A DNA stretch of 64,000 nt. It comes from Nitrosospira multiformis. Lineage in GTDB: Bacteria > Pseudomonadota > Gammaproteobacteria > Burkholderiales > Nitrosomonadaceae. The number at the start of each line of letters is the position of its first letter. Within the stretch, counting starts at the first letter, position 1. The position numbers were made by a program, and so were the translations under genes. Under the pieces are notes generated by a model. The model did no database searches and was not told the DNA's origin. It saw nothing but the letters and a program-made list of their open reading frames with translations. The stretch lies in NCBI RefSeq assembly GCF_900103165.1, contig NZ_FNKY01000001.1, positions 3,224,001-3,288,000 of the forward strand. Direction: 5' to 3'. Shown in pieces: positions 30,452-39,277 of this stretch.

Positions 30452-31354
30452 TTACCATCTCCCTGAGGCGCCACCACCGCCAAAACCACCCCCTCCTCCT
30501 CCCCCAAAGCCGCCCCCTCCACCAAATCCACCTCCGCCGCTCCTGCCGCCCATTCCACCAAACCCACCGGGAGGCCAGCCACCCCGTCCGCCTCTGGCAA
30601 TTCCCCCACCCGCGTTACCAAACAGACTTATAGAGAACGCGAGAAAAGCGATAATCAAGGCAGCAATTATCGAAGAAAAAACGAGCCAGCCAATGAAGCC
30701 CCCCGCTACACTCATTATGGTGGCGCCAATGAAACGCCCAAATAGGGATTGCAGTACTCTGCCGGCTACGATAAGTGCAATAAAAATGAGAAAAACATTG
30801 TCCAGAACAATATCCATCCCTGCCGGAGCGCCATTGCCACGCCTGGGTTGCGGCGGAGGCAATGGTTCTCCTTCGATTACCCCAATTATTTTCTCGATTC
30901 CCGCATTGATGCCACCCGCGAAATCTCCCTGCCGGAGCCTGGGAACCATTATTTCTTCGATGATACGCTTCGCCATGGCATCCGGCAGCACACCCTCCAA
31001 TCCATAACCCACCTCGATCCGCAACGCCCTGTCTTGCTTCGCAATGACCAGCAGGATGCCGTCATCCACGCCTTTTCGCCCCAGTTTCCAGTTCTCCGCA
31101 ACTCGAATCGAATACTGTTCGACAGTTTCGGGATGCGTGGTAGAAACGGCCAACACCGCGATCTGGCTGCCTTTTTTTGCCTCGAATGCAGCCAGTTTCT
31201 GCTCCAGCTGCGCGGCCTGATTCGCGGTGAGTGTTCCGGTCAGATCGGTAACACGGGATTTGAAAGGCGGAACCGCCACTTCTGCCGCTGATAAGGAAGC
31301 AGAAAGAAGCAATACGATTAACGTGAGGGCCTTTCCCCAAGTTTGAATCATCAT
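30452..31354 (-). CDS. YgcG-type TPM domain membrane protein, Gly-rich tail
   Basis: A 300-residue exported protein. Signal peptide (ALTLIVLLLSASLSAAEVA), TPM domain (RVTDLTGTLTANQAAQLEQKL through YGLEGVLPDAMAKRIIEEIM), a hydrophobic segment near residues 190-250 and a C-terminal tail of Gly/Phe repeats (GGGGFGGGGGFGGGG) ending in SGRW. This is the typical architecture of YgcG proteins, which almost always sit beside lemA. The low-complexity tail makes a long false frame on the opposite strand. Confidence 0.92.
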   Translation of the reverse strand: MMIQTWGKALTLIVLLLSASLSAAEVAVPPFKSRVTDLTGTLTANQAAQLEQKLAAFEAKKGSQIAVLAVSTTHPETVEQYSIRVAENWKLGRKGVDDGILLVIAKQDRALRIEVGYGLEGVLPDAMAKRIIEEIMVPRLRQGDFAGGINAGIEKIIGVIEGEPLPPPQPRRGNGAPAGMDIVLDNVFLIFIALIVAGRVLQSLFGRFIGATIMSVAGGFIGWLVFSSIIAALIIAFLAFSISLFGNAGGGIARGGRGGWPPGGFGGMGGRSGGGGFGGGGGFGGGGGGGFGGGGASGRW

Positions 31355-31435
31355 CCTAGGTCCCTAAATCCCTTATGGGTCATGGGTGGTCAACCGCCAA
31401 GTTCTGATAGCGAACCCATTGAGACGCAATTTCTA

Positions 31436-32041
31436 TTATTTTGCCGGCGATGGTGTGCTGAAATCCACCTTGGGAGCGGAGGAAATTTCTTTCTCATTCT
31501 CTACGGTGAAGCCTGGCTTCACCTGAAAACCAAACACCATTGCGGTGAGATTGCTGGGGAATGAGCGCACCACCACGTTGTATTCCTGGACCGCCTTGAT
31601 GTAACGGTTGCGGGCCACCGTGATACGGTTTTCGGTACCTTCCAGCTGGGCCTGCAATTCACGGAAATTAGCATCCGATTTAAGTTGTGGATAATTCTCC
31701 GCCACTACCAGTAAGCGCGATAGGGCGCCCGACAATTCTCCCTGGGCGCTTTGAAATCTGGCAAATGCTTCCGGATTGTTGATCAGCTCCGGGGTGGCCT
31801 GGATGCTGCCCACTTTGGAACGGGCATTCGTCACCCCCAGCAGCACATCTTTTTCCTGTGCGGCGAAACCCTTCACCACATTTACAAGGTTGGGAACCAG
31901 ATCAGCGCGGCGCTGATACTGATTCAGAACTTCCGACCAGCCCGCCTTGATCTGTTCATCGGTAGACTGCAGTGTGTTGTAGCCACAGCCGCTTAAAGTA
32001 AGCGTAAGAAGCAATGTCAGGGACAACAGCAAATTATGCAT
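31436..32041 (-). CDS. lemA: LemA family lipoprotein
   Basis: A 201-residue LemA protein. The signal ends in a lipobox (LTLTLSGCGYN), so it is lipid-anchored. Family features: YNTLQSTDEQIKAGWSEVLN, QYQRRADLVPNLVNVVKGF, then SKVGSIQATPELI, FRELQAQLEGTENRITVARNRY and a YNVVVRSFPSN segment. I chose ATG 32041, which has AGGAAG upstream; the frame continues to 32299 without homology. First gene of the lemA-ygcG-TPM group. Confidence 0.93.
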   Translation of the reverse strand: MHNLLLSLTLLLTLTLSGCGYNTLQSTDEQIKAGWSEVLNQYQRRADLVPNLVNVVKGFAAQEKDVLLGVTNARSKVGSIQATPELINNPEAFARFQSAQGELSGALSRLLVVAENYPQLKSDANFRELQAQLEGTENRITVARNRYIKAVQEYNVVVRSFPSNLTAMVFGFQVKPGFTVENEKEISSAPKVDFSTPSPAK

Positions 32042-32253
32042 GGCATTCTTCCTGAAAGAATTGGGTTTGAGGAACCTCCGGTCAAGTTCCGGCGAGCTCT
32101 CCAGCAACATGATCCATAGGGGCTTTTCCGAGATCCACTGATTGTAAATGGGGATTAAACAGCAGATTGCAAGGGAACTTGGCATAAGCCTCCGTTGGTG
32201 CGGCGACATATGTCCCCTCGGCACATAAACGTCGGCAATGCGCTCACATTGGC

Positions 32254-33000
32254 TTACCCGGAAGCTCCCAGGCCTTGCATGGTACTTCTGGCAAAACACA
32301 AATCCTCCCAGACCTTTGCCTTGTCGGCAAGCGTACGCAGCAGATAAGCCGGGTGATAGGTGACAATAACAGGGATACCGGAATGCTCGTGCAACCTTCC
32401 GCGCAGACTGGCGATAGCGGCATCGGTATGCAGCAGGTTCTGCGCAGCGACTTTTCCCAGCGCAATGATGAGCTTTGGCTTGATCAAGCCGATTTGCCGC
32501 TCAAGATAGGGTGCGCACTGCCCCGCCTCATCGGGACTGGGATTTCTATTGCCCGGTGGACGGCATTTCACGATATTGGTGATATAAACATCCCGGCCGC
32601 GCTCCAGATTGATCGCCGCCAGCATATTATCCAGCAATTTTCCGGACGGTCCGACGAAGGGCTCTCCCCTGGCATCCTCCTCGGCACCCGGCCCTTCGCC
32701 TACGCATAGCCAATCGGCATTTTTGTCGCCTACGCCGGGTACGGTGCGGGATCGAGACCGGCAGAGCGGACACGCAATGCAACCCTCTACGCTTATCTTC
32801 AGCTCATCCCAGCCCATTCGCAGGATTTTCGAACGACGCTCTTCCGCAGCGTCAGTCGGGTGACTGACAACCTGTTCGCTGGACTCGACCAGTGCGGCAG
32901 GATCTTCCCCGGAAGCTCTGGCACGCCACAATGGAGTCAAACCCAGCTCCTTGAGTATTTCGTTGCGTCTGGCCCGCCTGGAATAGCCGGTCGCGGTCAC
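32254..33000 (-). CDS. Uracil-DNA glycosylase, family 4 type
   Basis: A 248-residue DNA repair enzyme that removes uracil. The 4Fe-4S cluster is indicated by CIACPLCRSR and the later CRPPGNRNP. Motif 1 is VGEGPGAEEDARGEPFVGPSGKLLD and the second catalytic motif is VTYHPAYLLR. The first 70 residues are variable, as in other members. The start is GTG 33000, overlapping the rimI stop by 4 bases (GTGA). The order tsaB-rimI-udg is common in betaproteobacteria. Confidence 0.92.
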   Translation of the reverse strand: MTATGYSRRARRNEILKELGLTPLWRARASGEDPAALVESSEQVVSHPTDAAEERRSKILRMGWDELKISVEGCIACPLCRSRSRTVPGVGDKNADWLCVGEGPGAEEDARGEPFVGPSGKLLDNMLAAINLERGRDVYITNIVKCRPPGNRNPSPDEAGQCAPYLERQIGLIKPKLIIALGKVAAQNLLHTDAAIASLRGRLHEHSGIPVIVTYHPAYLLRTLADKAKVWEDLCFARSTMQGLGASG

Positions 33001-33458
33001 AATATCAACTCCATGACGATGGAGTCCTCGCGTCCGCCCATCGCAGGATAATAATCCCTGCGTTTGCCGATCTGCCTGAACCCTATCCGCTCATACAGCC
33101 GGGCAGCCGCACGATTGGACTCTCGCACATCCAGAAACATCGAGCGCGCGCACTGGTCCCTGGCAATGCAAATAAAATACTGCAACAATTTCTCGCCCCA
33201 ACCCTTCCGTTGCGATCCCGCGGCGACGCTAAGCGTTAGTAAATGGGCTTCTTCGGGTCCGATTATCATCACACCGTAGCCAAAAAGATGCCCATTCTGC
33301 TCCAGCACCAGGCAATGATAGCCGGAATCGATCGAATCGCTGAAATTGCCGCGCGTCCAGGGAAAGAGAAAAACCTCCCGCTCGATTGCCACGACCGCAT
33401 CCAGGTCCGTCATCAACATTCGCCTGATTTGGGGCATTTCCCGCAATTGAGCGCTCAT
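32997..33458 (-). CDS. rimI: Ribosomal protein S18-alanine N-acetyltransferase
   Basis: A 153-residue GNAT enzyme. IRRMLMTDLDAVVAIEREVFLFPWTRGNF is the standard RimI start; the acetyl-CoA loop appears as VAAGSQRKGWGEKLL (Q/R-x-x-G-x-G/A), and FLDVRESNRAAARLYERIGF and a Tyr-rich RRDYYPA end follow. It would acetylate the N-terminal alanine of S18. Start and stop overlap both neighbours by 4 bases, so all three genes are coupled. Confidence 0.93.
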   Translation of the reverse strand: MSAQLREMPQIRRMLMTDLDAVVAIEREVFLFPWTRGNFSDSIDSGYHCLVLEQNGHLFGYGVMIIGPEEAHLLTLSVAAGSQRKGWGEKLLQYFICIARDQCARSMFLDVRESNRAAARLYERIGFRQIGKRRDYYPAMGGREDSIVMELIL

Positions 33459-34126
33459 CGTTCTTTTTCCTTCAGGGCCACCTTGTTACGGACATAAAGT
33501 GGCGTGGCATCAGCGGGGTCTACACCCAGTCCCTTCGCAAATCTCGGCTCAGCCAGTTGAATCATTTCGCGTGCATGAGGCCAGAGATCGCCAATGACGT
33601 GCTTGATACAGCCATCGTAGCGGGTGCGCAATGCTTCGCCATACATGGAAAAACCGCTGCCGCAACCCATCCAGCTCCTTCCACGTACTAATGGCGCTTG
33701 CTGTGGCGGGCATAGCGTCGGCCCACTCACCGGTTGCCACCCGTCGACCGTTTTTGTATAAGCGGCATGATAAATCTCGCTCATACGGGCGTCGAGCGCC
33801 GCAATCACGTTATTGCCCCCCGCTGCTTCCGCCAATGCTTCCAATGTGCATATACCGATTACCGGCAGATCCGCGCCAAAAGCCAGCCCCTGCGCCACTC
33901 CGCAAGCGATGCGCAAACCCGTGAAAGAGCCTGGCCCAGCGCCAAAGGCAATCCCATCCAATTGTGCCAGCGTCAGTCCGGTTTCGCCCAGCATTTGCCG
34001 CAGCATCGGCAAGATCAGTTCGGAATGCCGCTGTTCCGCGAGAATCTCCCGGCTGAGTATTTCGCCATCCAGCCATACTGCAATCGAACAGTACTCGGTA
34101 GAAGTATCAAGAGCGAGAATTTTCAA
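33455..34126 (-). CDS. tsaB: tRNA t6A synthesis protein TsaB
   Basis: A 223-residue ASKHA-fold protein needed with TsaD and TsaE for the t6A modification of tRNA position 37. It begins MKILALDTSTEYCSIAVW, followed by RQMLGETGLTLAQLDGIAFGAGPGSFTGLRI, the family hallmark, and then CGVAQGLAFG. Length is normal. First gene of the tsaB-rimI-udg chain. Confidence 0.94.
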   Translation of the reverse strand: MKILALDTSTEYCSIAVWLDGEILSREILAEQRHSELILPMLRQMLGETGLTLAQLDGIAFGAGPGSFTGLRIACGVAQGLAFGADLPVIGICTLEALAEAAGGNNVIAALDARMSEIYHAAYTKTVDGWQPVSGPTLCPPQQAPLVRGRSWMGCGSGFSMYGEALRTRYDGCIKHVIGDLWPHAREMIQLAEPRFAKGLGVDPADATPLYVRNKVALKEKER

Positions 34127-34257
34127 AGAGGCTGATCGAATGAGTAGGAAGGATTATAATGGGCTGGAGCAACACCCTTTCCGGCGGAAACTTATGTCGA
34201 GAATTCATTGTCCATTATTACGGCAATGTTACTTTAACATCATCTCAGGGAGGAGTC

Positions 34258-34698
34258 ATGAGCATCACGTGGATACTCGTTGCAAATGCAAGCGCAGCCT
34301 ATCTCTACGCAAATTGCGGGCCCAAAAAAGGACTACAGAAACTCAAAGAATTCAAACATGACGCCAGCAGGGAAAAAGGGCAGGATCTGGTATCCGACCG
34401 CCCCGGACACAACAAAAGTCACGGTAATGGCCGTGGCTCCTACATACCCGCCACTGATCCAAAACAAAACCAGGCGCAGAATTTTGCCCTTCAGCTAGCC
34501 AGGGAACTCGAGCAAGGGCGTACAACCAATAGCTACCAGCGTCTTATCCTGGTGGTATCAGCGCCGTTCATGGGACTCGTCAACGGCAGCTTGGGAAGCC
34601 ATGTGCGTACCCTGGTAAGCGACACCTTCGAGAAGGACTACACCAAAACCAGCGAAAAAAATCTGACAAGGCATCTGGAAAGCTGCATTTATCTCTGA
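34258..34698 (+). CDS. Host attachment protein family (baeRF-like)
   Basis: A 146-residue protein of the family annotated as required for attachment to host cells, now seen as a branch of archaeo-eukaryotic release-factor-like domains. Marks: TWILVANASAAYLYANCGPKKGL, LKEFKHDASREKGQDLVSDRPGH and SYQRLILVVSAPFMGLVNGSLG. AGGAGG lies just before ATG 34258. In a free-living bacterium attachment is unlikely to be its role; a ribosome-linked or nucleic-acid role is inference. Confidence 0.87.
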   Translation: MSITWILVANASAAYLYANCGPKKGLQKLKEFKHDASREKGQDLVSDRPGHNKSHGNGRGSYIPATDPKQNQAQNFALQLARELEQGRTTNSYQRLILVVSAPFMGLVNGSLGSHVRTLVSDTFEKDYTKTSEKNLTRHLESCIYL

Positions 34699-34710
34699 TA
34701 CGTGGCGTAG

Positions 34711-35280
34711 TCATGCCAAAGGCCAGCGGCGGATGGGAGTATATACCGGTCCGCTGCTGGTCTGCTCCGATTTGACCAGCATCCATTCACGCACCTGCCA
34801 GGCTATAGGCTCCGCCAATTCAGGCAAGGTCTGGCACGAAGCATCCCTCATCAACGTAATATGGGGTTTATAAGCTCGTTGCTCCAATGTGAACCCGGCG
34901 GTGGATAGCGCATTCTCTAGAGCACTCACCAGATCGATAAGTTTTGGAGGAATCCCGCCCGTCGCCGCGTATAAGATGCGATTACGTTTCCAGTAGCGAA
35001 TTTCTTCCACGGCAAAATCAAATGCGCTCGTGCCGGAATCTTTAATTCTGTCGGCTGCCAGACATAGCGTTTCCAGCTTGCTGGCACCCACTTCCCCCAC
35101 AAATACCAGGGTGAGATGAATATTTTCTGCTTTAGTTTTCCGTCCGACGCAGAGTGCTTCCCCTCGCAACTGTTCCGCCAACCCTGCCAATTGCTTCCGC
35201 GCCGCATCGTCCGGCCATATGGCAAAGAAAACCCGGGTTGTTCCTTCGCTGATATCCGGATTGCTCTCAGTTGTCCGCAT
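34711..35280 (-). CDS. thpR: RNA 2',3'-cyclic phosphodiesterase (LigT/ThpR)
   Basis: A 189-residue 2H phosphoesterase. The two catalytic H-x-T motifs are present: [11 protein letters not shown] in the N-terminal half and HITLMRDA in the second. [17 protein letters not shown] is the usual opening. It hydrolyses 2',3'-cyclic phosphates on RNA ends. Its start overlaps the ispF stop by 14 bases, so it is probably co-transcribed with ispF. Confidence 0.92.
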   Translation of the reverse strand: MRTTESNPDISEGTTRVFFAIWPDDAARKQLAGLAEQLRGEALCVGRKTKAENIHLTLVFVGEVGASKLETLCLAADRIKDSGTSAFDFAVEEIRYWKRNRILYAATGGIPPKLIDLVSALENALSTAGFTLEQRAYKPHITLMRDASCQTLPELAEPIAWQVREWMLVKSEQTSSGPVYTPIRRWPLA

Positions 35281-35764
35281 CGTCCATTCGGGTAATCAGG
35301 CATACCGCCTCCGCTTCTATCCCCTCACCCCTGCCAACCGGACCCAGGCGCTCGGCGGTTTTGGCCTTGACGTTGACATCCCCTGTCCGCATGCGAAGAT
35401 CCTGTGCGATATTGGTCACCATGGCGGGAATATGCGGCGACATTTTTGGTGCCTGAGCGATGATCGTGGCATCGATATTTATCACTTCATAATGATGCTC
35501 CGCCAGCAGACGGGAAACATTTTGCAATAACACGCGACTGTCGATGTTCTTGTAACGCGGATCGGTATCCGAAAAGTGCCTGCCGATATCACCCAGCGCC
35601 GCGGCACCCAGCAACGCATCGCAGATCGCATGCAGTAACACGTCCGCATCGGAATGCCCGAGCAGACCTTTTTCATAGGGAATGGCCACGCCGCCGATGA
35701 TAAGTTTACGGCCTTCGACCAATTGATGTACATCAAAACCCTGTCCGATTCTAACCTTGCTCAC
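35267..35764 (-). CDS. ispF: 2-C-methyl-D-erythritol 2,4-cyclodiphosphate synthase
   Basis: A 165-residue enzyme of the MEP isoprenoid pathway. It starts [22 protein letters not shown] and contains [28 protein letters not shown], with the zinc ligands Asp/His/His, and later [21 protein letters not shown] chose GTG 35764, preceded by GAGGG; an in-frame ATG lies upstream at 35806. ispD is the next gene upstream but is separated by 218 bases holding two REP-like units. Confidence 0.95.
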   Translation of the reverse strand: MSKVRIGQGFDVHQLVEGRKLIIGGVAIPYEKGLLGHSDADVLLHAICDALLGAAALGDIGRHFSDTDPRYKNIDSRVLLQNVSRLLAEHHYEVINIDATIIAQAPKMSPHIPAMVTNIAQDLRMRTGDVNVKAKTAERLGPVGRGEGIEAEAVCLITRMDDADN

Positions 35765-35814
35765 TCTTTTCCCTCTCTTTTTATCTCTTATTGATCCAGC
35801 GGGCACAATACAAA

Positions 35815-35912
35815 CGTCATACCGGCGAAAGCCGGTATCCAGTGACGTTCAAGGCACGCCACTGTTGGTTTGGACTGGATTCCGGGTCAAGCCCGGAATG
35901 ACGAAATTCATG
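35815..35912. repeat. Pair of REP-like palindromes between ispD and ispF
   Basis: CGTCATACCGGCGAAAGCCGGTATCCAGTGACG (35815-35847) folds through ACCGGC/GCCGGT. A second unit at 35874-35912, CTGGATTCCGGGTCAAGCCCGGAATGACGAAATTC, folds through TTCCGGG/CCCGGAA and matches 2463-2503. Such units often sit between cotranscribed genes. Confidence 0.75.
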
Positions 35913-35982
35913 GTATTTTCTCGCCTGTCGATAGTGAATCTTAAAGCTTATACCGCTCATAGCACTCCTGCGGCCACACTAC

Positions 35983-36678
35983 TCAGGGATTTCTCAGTAT
36001 CAACTCCGCCAGCGCAAGATCCTGAGGATAGGTCACTTTCAGATTGCGTGCATCGCTTAGAACCAGCTTGGGATGCAAGCCCAGCGCTTCAATCGCCCCG
36101 GCATCGTCGGTCATGGTTACGCCACCCATCATGCTCAACGCTTCCACGAGCAACTTATAACGGAACATCTGTGGCGTTTGCGCCTGCCATAGATTTTCCC
36201 TGGATTCGGTATACTCAACCCGCCTGCTGGCATCGCCGCGTTTTAACGTATCCGCCACCGGCACCGCGAGCAACCCCCCCACCTCATCATCAGCCAGTTC
36301 ATCCAGCAGCTTGTCGAGTTGCATCTCAGCTAAACAGGGCCGCGCTGCGTCATGCACCAGCACCCAGTCGTCATCGCCAATGGACGAGACTCCTCGTGCC
36401 GCCTTCAGGCCATTGAGCACGCTTTCAGCGCGCGTGGCACCGCCACATTCAAGTACCTCCAGTTTGCCGGAGAAGTCTGACCAGTCATGCCGCAACCATT
36501 CCTCATCGCCGGGCGCAAGCACGACGAATACGCAGGTGATCCGTGATGAGCTGCACAAGATTCTCAAGGCATGATATATCATGGGCTTGCCAGCCAACGA
36601 CAGATACTGCTTGGGAAGCTCGTCTCCCATACGTGAGCCGGAGCCAGCTGCGGGAATTAGTGCAAAAAAATTGGGCAT
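35983..36678 (-). CDS. ispD: 2-C-methyl-D-erythritol 4-phosphate cytidylyltransferase
   Basis: A 231-residue nucleotidyltransferase of the MEP pathway. The CTP loop is [23 protein letters not shown], followed by [25 protein letters not shown] and the [13 protein letters not shown] active-site segment; [14 protein letters not shown] and [12 protein letters not shown] complete the match. It transfers CMP to MEP. It is upstream of ispF on the same strand. Confidence 0.95.
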   Translation of the reverse strand: MPNFFALIPAAGSGSRMGDELPKQYLSLAGKPMIYHALRILCSSSRITCVFVVLAPGDEEWLRHDWSDFSGKLEVLECGGATRAESVLNGLKAARGVSSIGDDDWVLVHDAARPCLAEMQLDKLLDELADDEVGGLLAVPVADTLKRGDASRRVEYTESRENLWQAQTPQMFRYKLLVEALSMMGGVTMTDDAGAIEALGLHPKLVLSDARNLKVTYPQDLALAELILRNP

Positions 36679-36772
36679 TGCATCGTGAAATAGCGCGGAA
36701 TCAATCGATCAAATCCGGTAAAAAACAGCGCCTCCACCCTCGCGGGGATTGTTACCATGATTACCAGGCAGA

Positions 36773-37528
36773 TTATAAATTACAATAAGTCAGCTCAAAC
36801 TTTACATCATCATCGTATATCTTGGTTTTTTGCCTGGAACCGGAGATGACGAAACGAATGTTAAGTGCATATTTATTGGCACTGATTTCAGGAACACAAG
36901 GCAAACCCTCGTCTACCTTCAGGCACAGCATATGCGCCACCCGTGCGGATCCCATTTGCTGAAACACACCATGGCGGGCGATATGCGGAAAAGTCTTGCC
37001 GCTGCACCGTAGCAGGTTCAAAACAATACTGAAGGCTTCCTCCAGTGGCAGCATCGGCGCCACCCACTCGTTGAGATCATTACGGCGCAGGATGGGATCC
37101 AGATGCAGCCAATAGTGATAAGACGGCAGATCGAATTCACATGCCCCACCCGGTATTCCCATACGCTGCTTGATACTCATCAGCCATTCATCTTCACGCA
37201 TATGTTCCCCGATTTTTCCCGCCATGTTGAGCATGCTGTGGGATGCTGCCTGGATGTTACTCAGCACTTCGTTCAACGCACCTTCGGAAATATCCGGACT
37301 TTTACGCATGGTTTCCAATGCCTGCTTTTGGCGCTCCAGCTCCTGCAATAATTCCGACTTCATATCAGCGCGGCTCGTTACATCGAGTATTTCAAACAAG
37401 GTAACAAGCGCGGAGTGGTGCTCAATGGCTTCGTCCCTGGCCGAAAAGAAGGCTACCTTGTCAAACAAATCCTCGAGCCGCAGCAAGGTGCGAATGCGCT
37501 CATTAAGGGGATGTTCGTAGCAAATCAC
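36773..37528 (-). CDS. zapD: Cell division protein ZapD
   Basis: A 251-residue protein matching ZapD, which bundles FtsZ filaments at the division ring. The N-terminus VICYEHPLNERIRTLLRLEDLF is the family mark; DLPSYHYWLHLDP and EAFSIVLNLLRCSG are also conserved. The frame extends to TTG 37564, but GTG 37528 gives the usual length (E. coli 247); neither start has a strong ribosome site. In many betaproteobacteria it follows coaE and pilD, as here. Confidence 0.9.
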   Translation of the reverse strand: MICYEHPLNERIRTLLRLEDLFDKVAFFSARDEAIEHHSALVTLFEILDVTSRADMKSELLQELERQKQALETMRKSPDISEGALNEVLSNIQAASHSMLNMAGKIGEHMREDEWLMSIKQRMGIPGGACEFDLPSYHYWLHLDPILRRNDLNEWVAPMLPLEEAFSIVLNLLRCSGKTFPHIARHGVFQQMGSARVAHMLCLKVDEGLPCVPEISANKYALNIRFVISGSRQKTKIYDDDVKFELTYCNL

Positions 37529-37655
37529 GATAGTAAGCCAAGGGGCGGGGTTGATGCGGGACAAGACATGTGATATTGCCCTATGAAACAGAATTTTACA
37601 ATCAGAATTGGCATTAAAATTGCTCTGTAATGAAAGGAAAATGATCGCTTAAAAA

Positions 37656-38261
37656 TCAACCTTTGCTCGCCAAAGCGAGATATTTTTTGTGCAGCGCATC
37701 CACCTGTTGCCGGAGATGCAACACATCCGCATCATTGGCAATCACATCATCCGCTCGCCGTAATCGTTCCTGACGTGAGAGCTGGCTGGCCATAATGGCA
37801 TGCACAGTCTGCTCATCCATTCCCGTGCGGGCCATGGCACGAGCGATCTGCTCATGTTCGTTGCAATCCACTACCAGGATACGCTGGATCATTTCACGGT
37901 AGCCGCCTGTTTCCAGCAGCAACGGCACAACGACTATTCCGTAGGGGGCGGAGAAAAGTGCAGCACGGCGAGCCACTTCAATACGAATAAGAGGGTGGAG
38001 AATCGCCTCAAGCTCTCGCCGCCAGCCGTCGTCGGAGAAAACCAGAGTCCGCATTTCTTTCCGGTCCAGCGCACCTTCAGCGGTAATGAATTTCCCGGTA
38101 AATATTTTCCGAATGGCCGGAATCGCGGCGCCCTGTGGCTGGGTAAGTTCATGCGCGATCGCATCGGTATCAACCACGTCGGCACCCAGCAATGCAAAGA
38201 ATTTCGCGGCGGTAGTTTTGCCGCTCCCGATTCCTCCAGTTAAACCTATTATCAAAGACAT
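37656..38261 (-). CDS. coaE: Dephospho-CoA kinase
   Basis: A 201-residue kinase for the last step of coenzyme A synthesis. Walker A is GLTGGIGSGKTTAAKFF at residues 6-22; DTDAIAHELTQPQG, FSAPYGIVVVPLLLETGGY and the RQERLRRADDVIANDAD lid region follow. It belongs to the pilD-coaE-zapD group on this strand, with a family 2 element between pilD and coaE. Confidence 0.95.
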   Translation of the reverse strand: MSLIIGLTGGIGSGKTTAAKFFALLGADVVDTDAIAHELTQPQGAAIPAIRKIFTGKFITAEGALDRKEMRTLVFSDDGWRRELEAILHPLIRIEVARRAALFSAPYGIVVVPLLLETGGYREMIQRILVVDCNEHEQIARAMARTGMDEQTVHAIMASQLSRQERLRRADDVIANDADVLHLRQQVDALHKKYLALASKG

Positions 38262-38265
38262 AAAT

Positions 38266-38400
38266 CAAACCTAAATCCGGCAGTTGACCGCTTATTTTGT
38301 CAGTCTATAACTATGATTCGTAAAAAACTTTTGCACCATTTATTCTCGCCTTTTGGGTAAGTCCGCTACGAGGCGTCTAATTACCGGACTTAGGTTAAAA
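38266..38400. repeat. Family 2 inverted-repeat element, copy 4
   Basis: The left end CAAACCTAAATCCGGCAGTTGACCGC and the reverse complement of the right end (TTAACCTAAGTCCGGTAATTA) form terminal repeats about 20 bases long. The interior shows TTATTCTCGCCTTTTGGGTAAGTCCGCTACGAGG as in the other copies. The right end contains TTA 38395-38397, the stop codon (TAA) of pilD. No coding capacity. Confidence 0.78.
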
Positions 38401-39258
38401 TAAATCAAGATAGGCGCTATTGATCTGATTTCCCCAGAACAAGGCAACGAAGCCGCCGCCAACCAGATACGGCCCGAACGGAATGGGAACGTGACGCCCG
38501 TGCTTTGCGATCACTATCAGTCCGATACCTGCTATGGCTCCCACCAGGGAAGAAAACAGAATGACCAGTGGCAGCATTTGCCATCCGAGCCACGCGCCGA
38601 TCACGGCAAGCAATTTGAAATCGCCATACCCCATGCCTTCCCTGCCGGTAATAAGTTTGAAGCACCAGTATACCGACCACAGCGCAAGATAACCGGCAAC
38701 GGCACCGATAACTGCGGAGCGGATGTCGGTGAAACCATCGCCCAGATTGACCAGTAATCCTCCCCACAGCAAAGGTAACGTAATGTCGTTGGGGAGTAGC
38801 TGCGTATCCATGTCGATGAATGCTAGCGCCATCATTGCCCAGGCAAAAACCAACGCCGCGAAAGCAGCAAAGCCATAGCCGAAATGCCAGGCTATGAAAC
38901 CACTGATAAAGGCGGTTAAAACCTCAACAACAGGATAACGCGTGGAAATGGAAGTATGGCATTGGGAGCAGCGGCCTCCTAAAAACACGTAACTCACTAC
39001 TGGAATATTCTCGAGGGCGGTTATTTTGTGTCCGCAATGAGGACAAGCGGAACGCGGAATAACGATATTGAATGGGGACTCCACCTCAACCGGTTCCCCA
39101 CGCAACTCGGCGCATTGCCGCCGCCATTCCCGTTCCATCATTTTCGGCAAACGGTAAATAACGACATTCAAAAAACTGCCCACCATCAGACCAGCGATGG
39201 AGCAAAGCGAAATAAAAAAAACTGGAGAGTATTGCAATAGGTAATTAAATGACATCAA
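38395..39258 (-). CDS. pilD: Prepilin peptidase / N-methyltransferase
   Basis: A 287-residue inner membrane protease that cleaves and methylates type IV prepilins. The cytoplasmic zinc domain has CPHCGHK and CSQCHTS; the GxGD aspartyl motif is MGYGDFKLL, and the first Asp lies in FIDMDTQLLPNDITLP. Several membrane helices follow. The stop codon lies inside the right end of the family 2 element, so the final residues (YLDLF) may have been set by that insertion. Confidence 0.94.
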   Translation of the reverse strand: MMSFNYLLQYSPVFFISLCSIAGLMVGSFLNVVIYRLPKMMEREWRRQCAELRGEPVEVESPFNIVIPRSACPHCGHKITALENIPVVSYVFLGGRCSQCHTSISTRYPVVEVLTAFISGFIAWHFGYGFAAFAALVFAWAMMALAFIDMDTQLLPNDITLPLLWGGLLVNLGDGFTDIRSAVIGAVAGYLALWSVYWCFKLITGREGMGYGDFKLLAVIGAWLGWQMLPLVILFSSLVGAIAGIGLIVIAKHGRHVPIPFGPYLVGGGFVALFWGNQINSAYLDLF

Positions 39259-39277
39259 AATCGCGGCGTCAGAATTG

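Noticed and set aside
30351-31007. Long proline-rich open frame (+) with PPPPKPPPPPPP runs
   Set aside because: It is the antisense image of the Gly-rich tail of the YgcG-type protein, which has a clear domain match.
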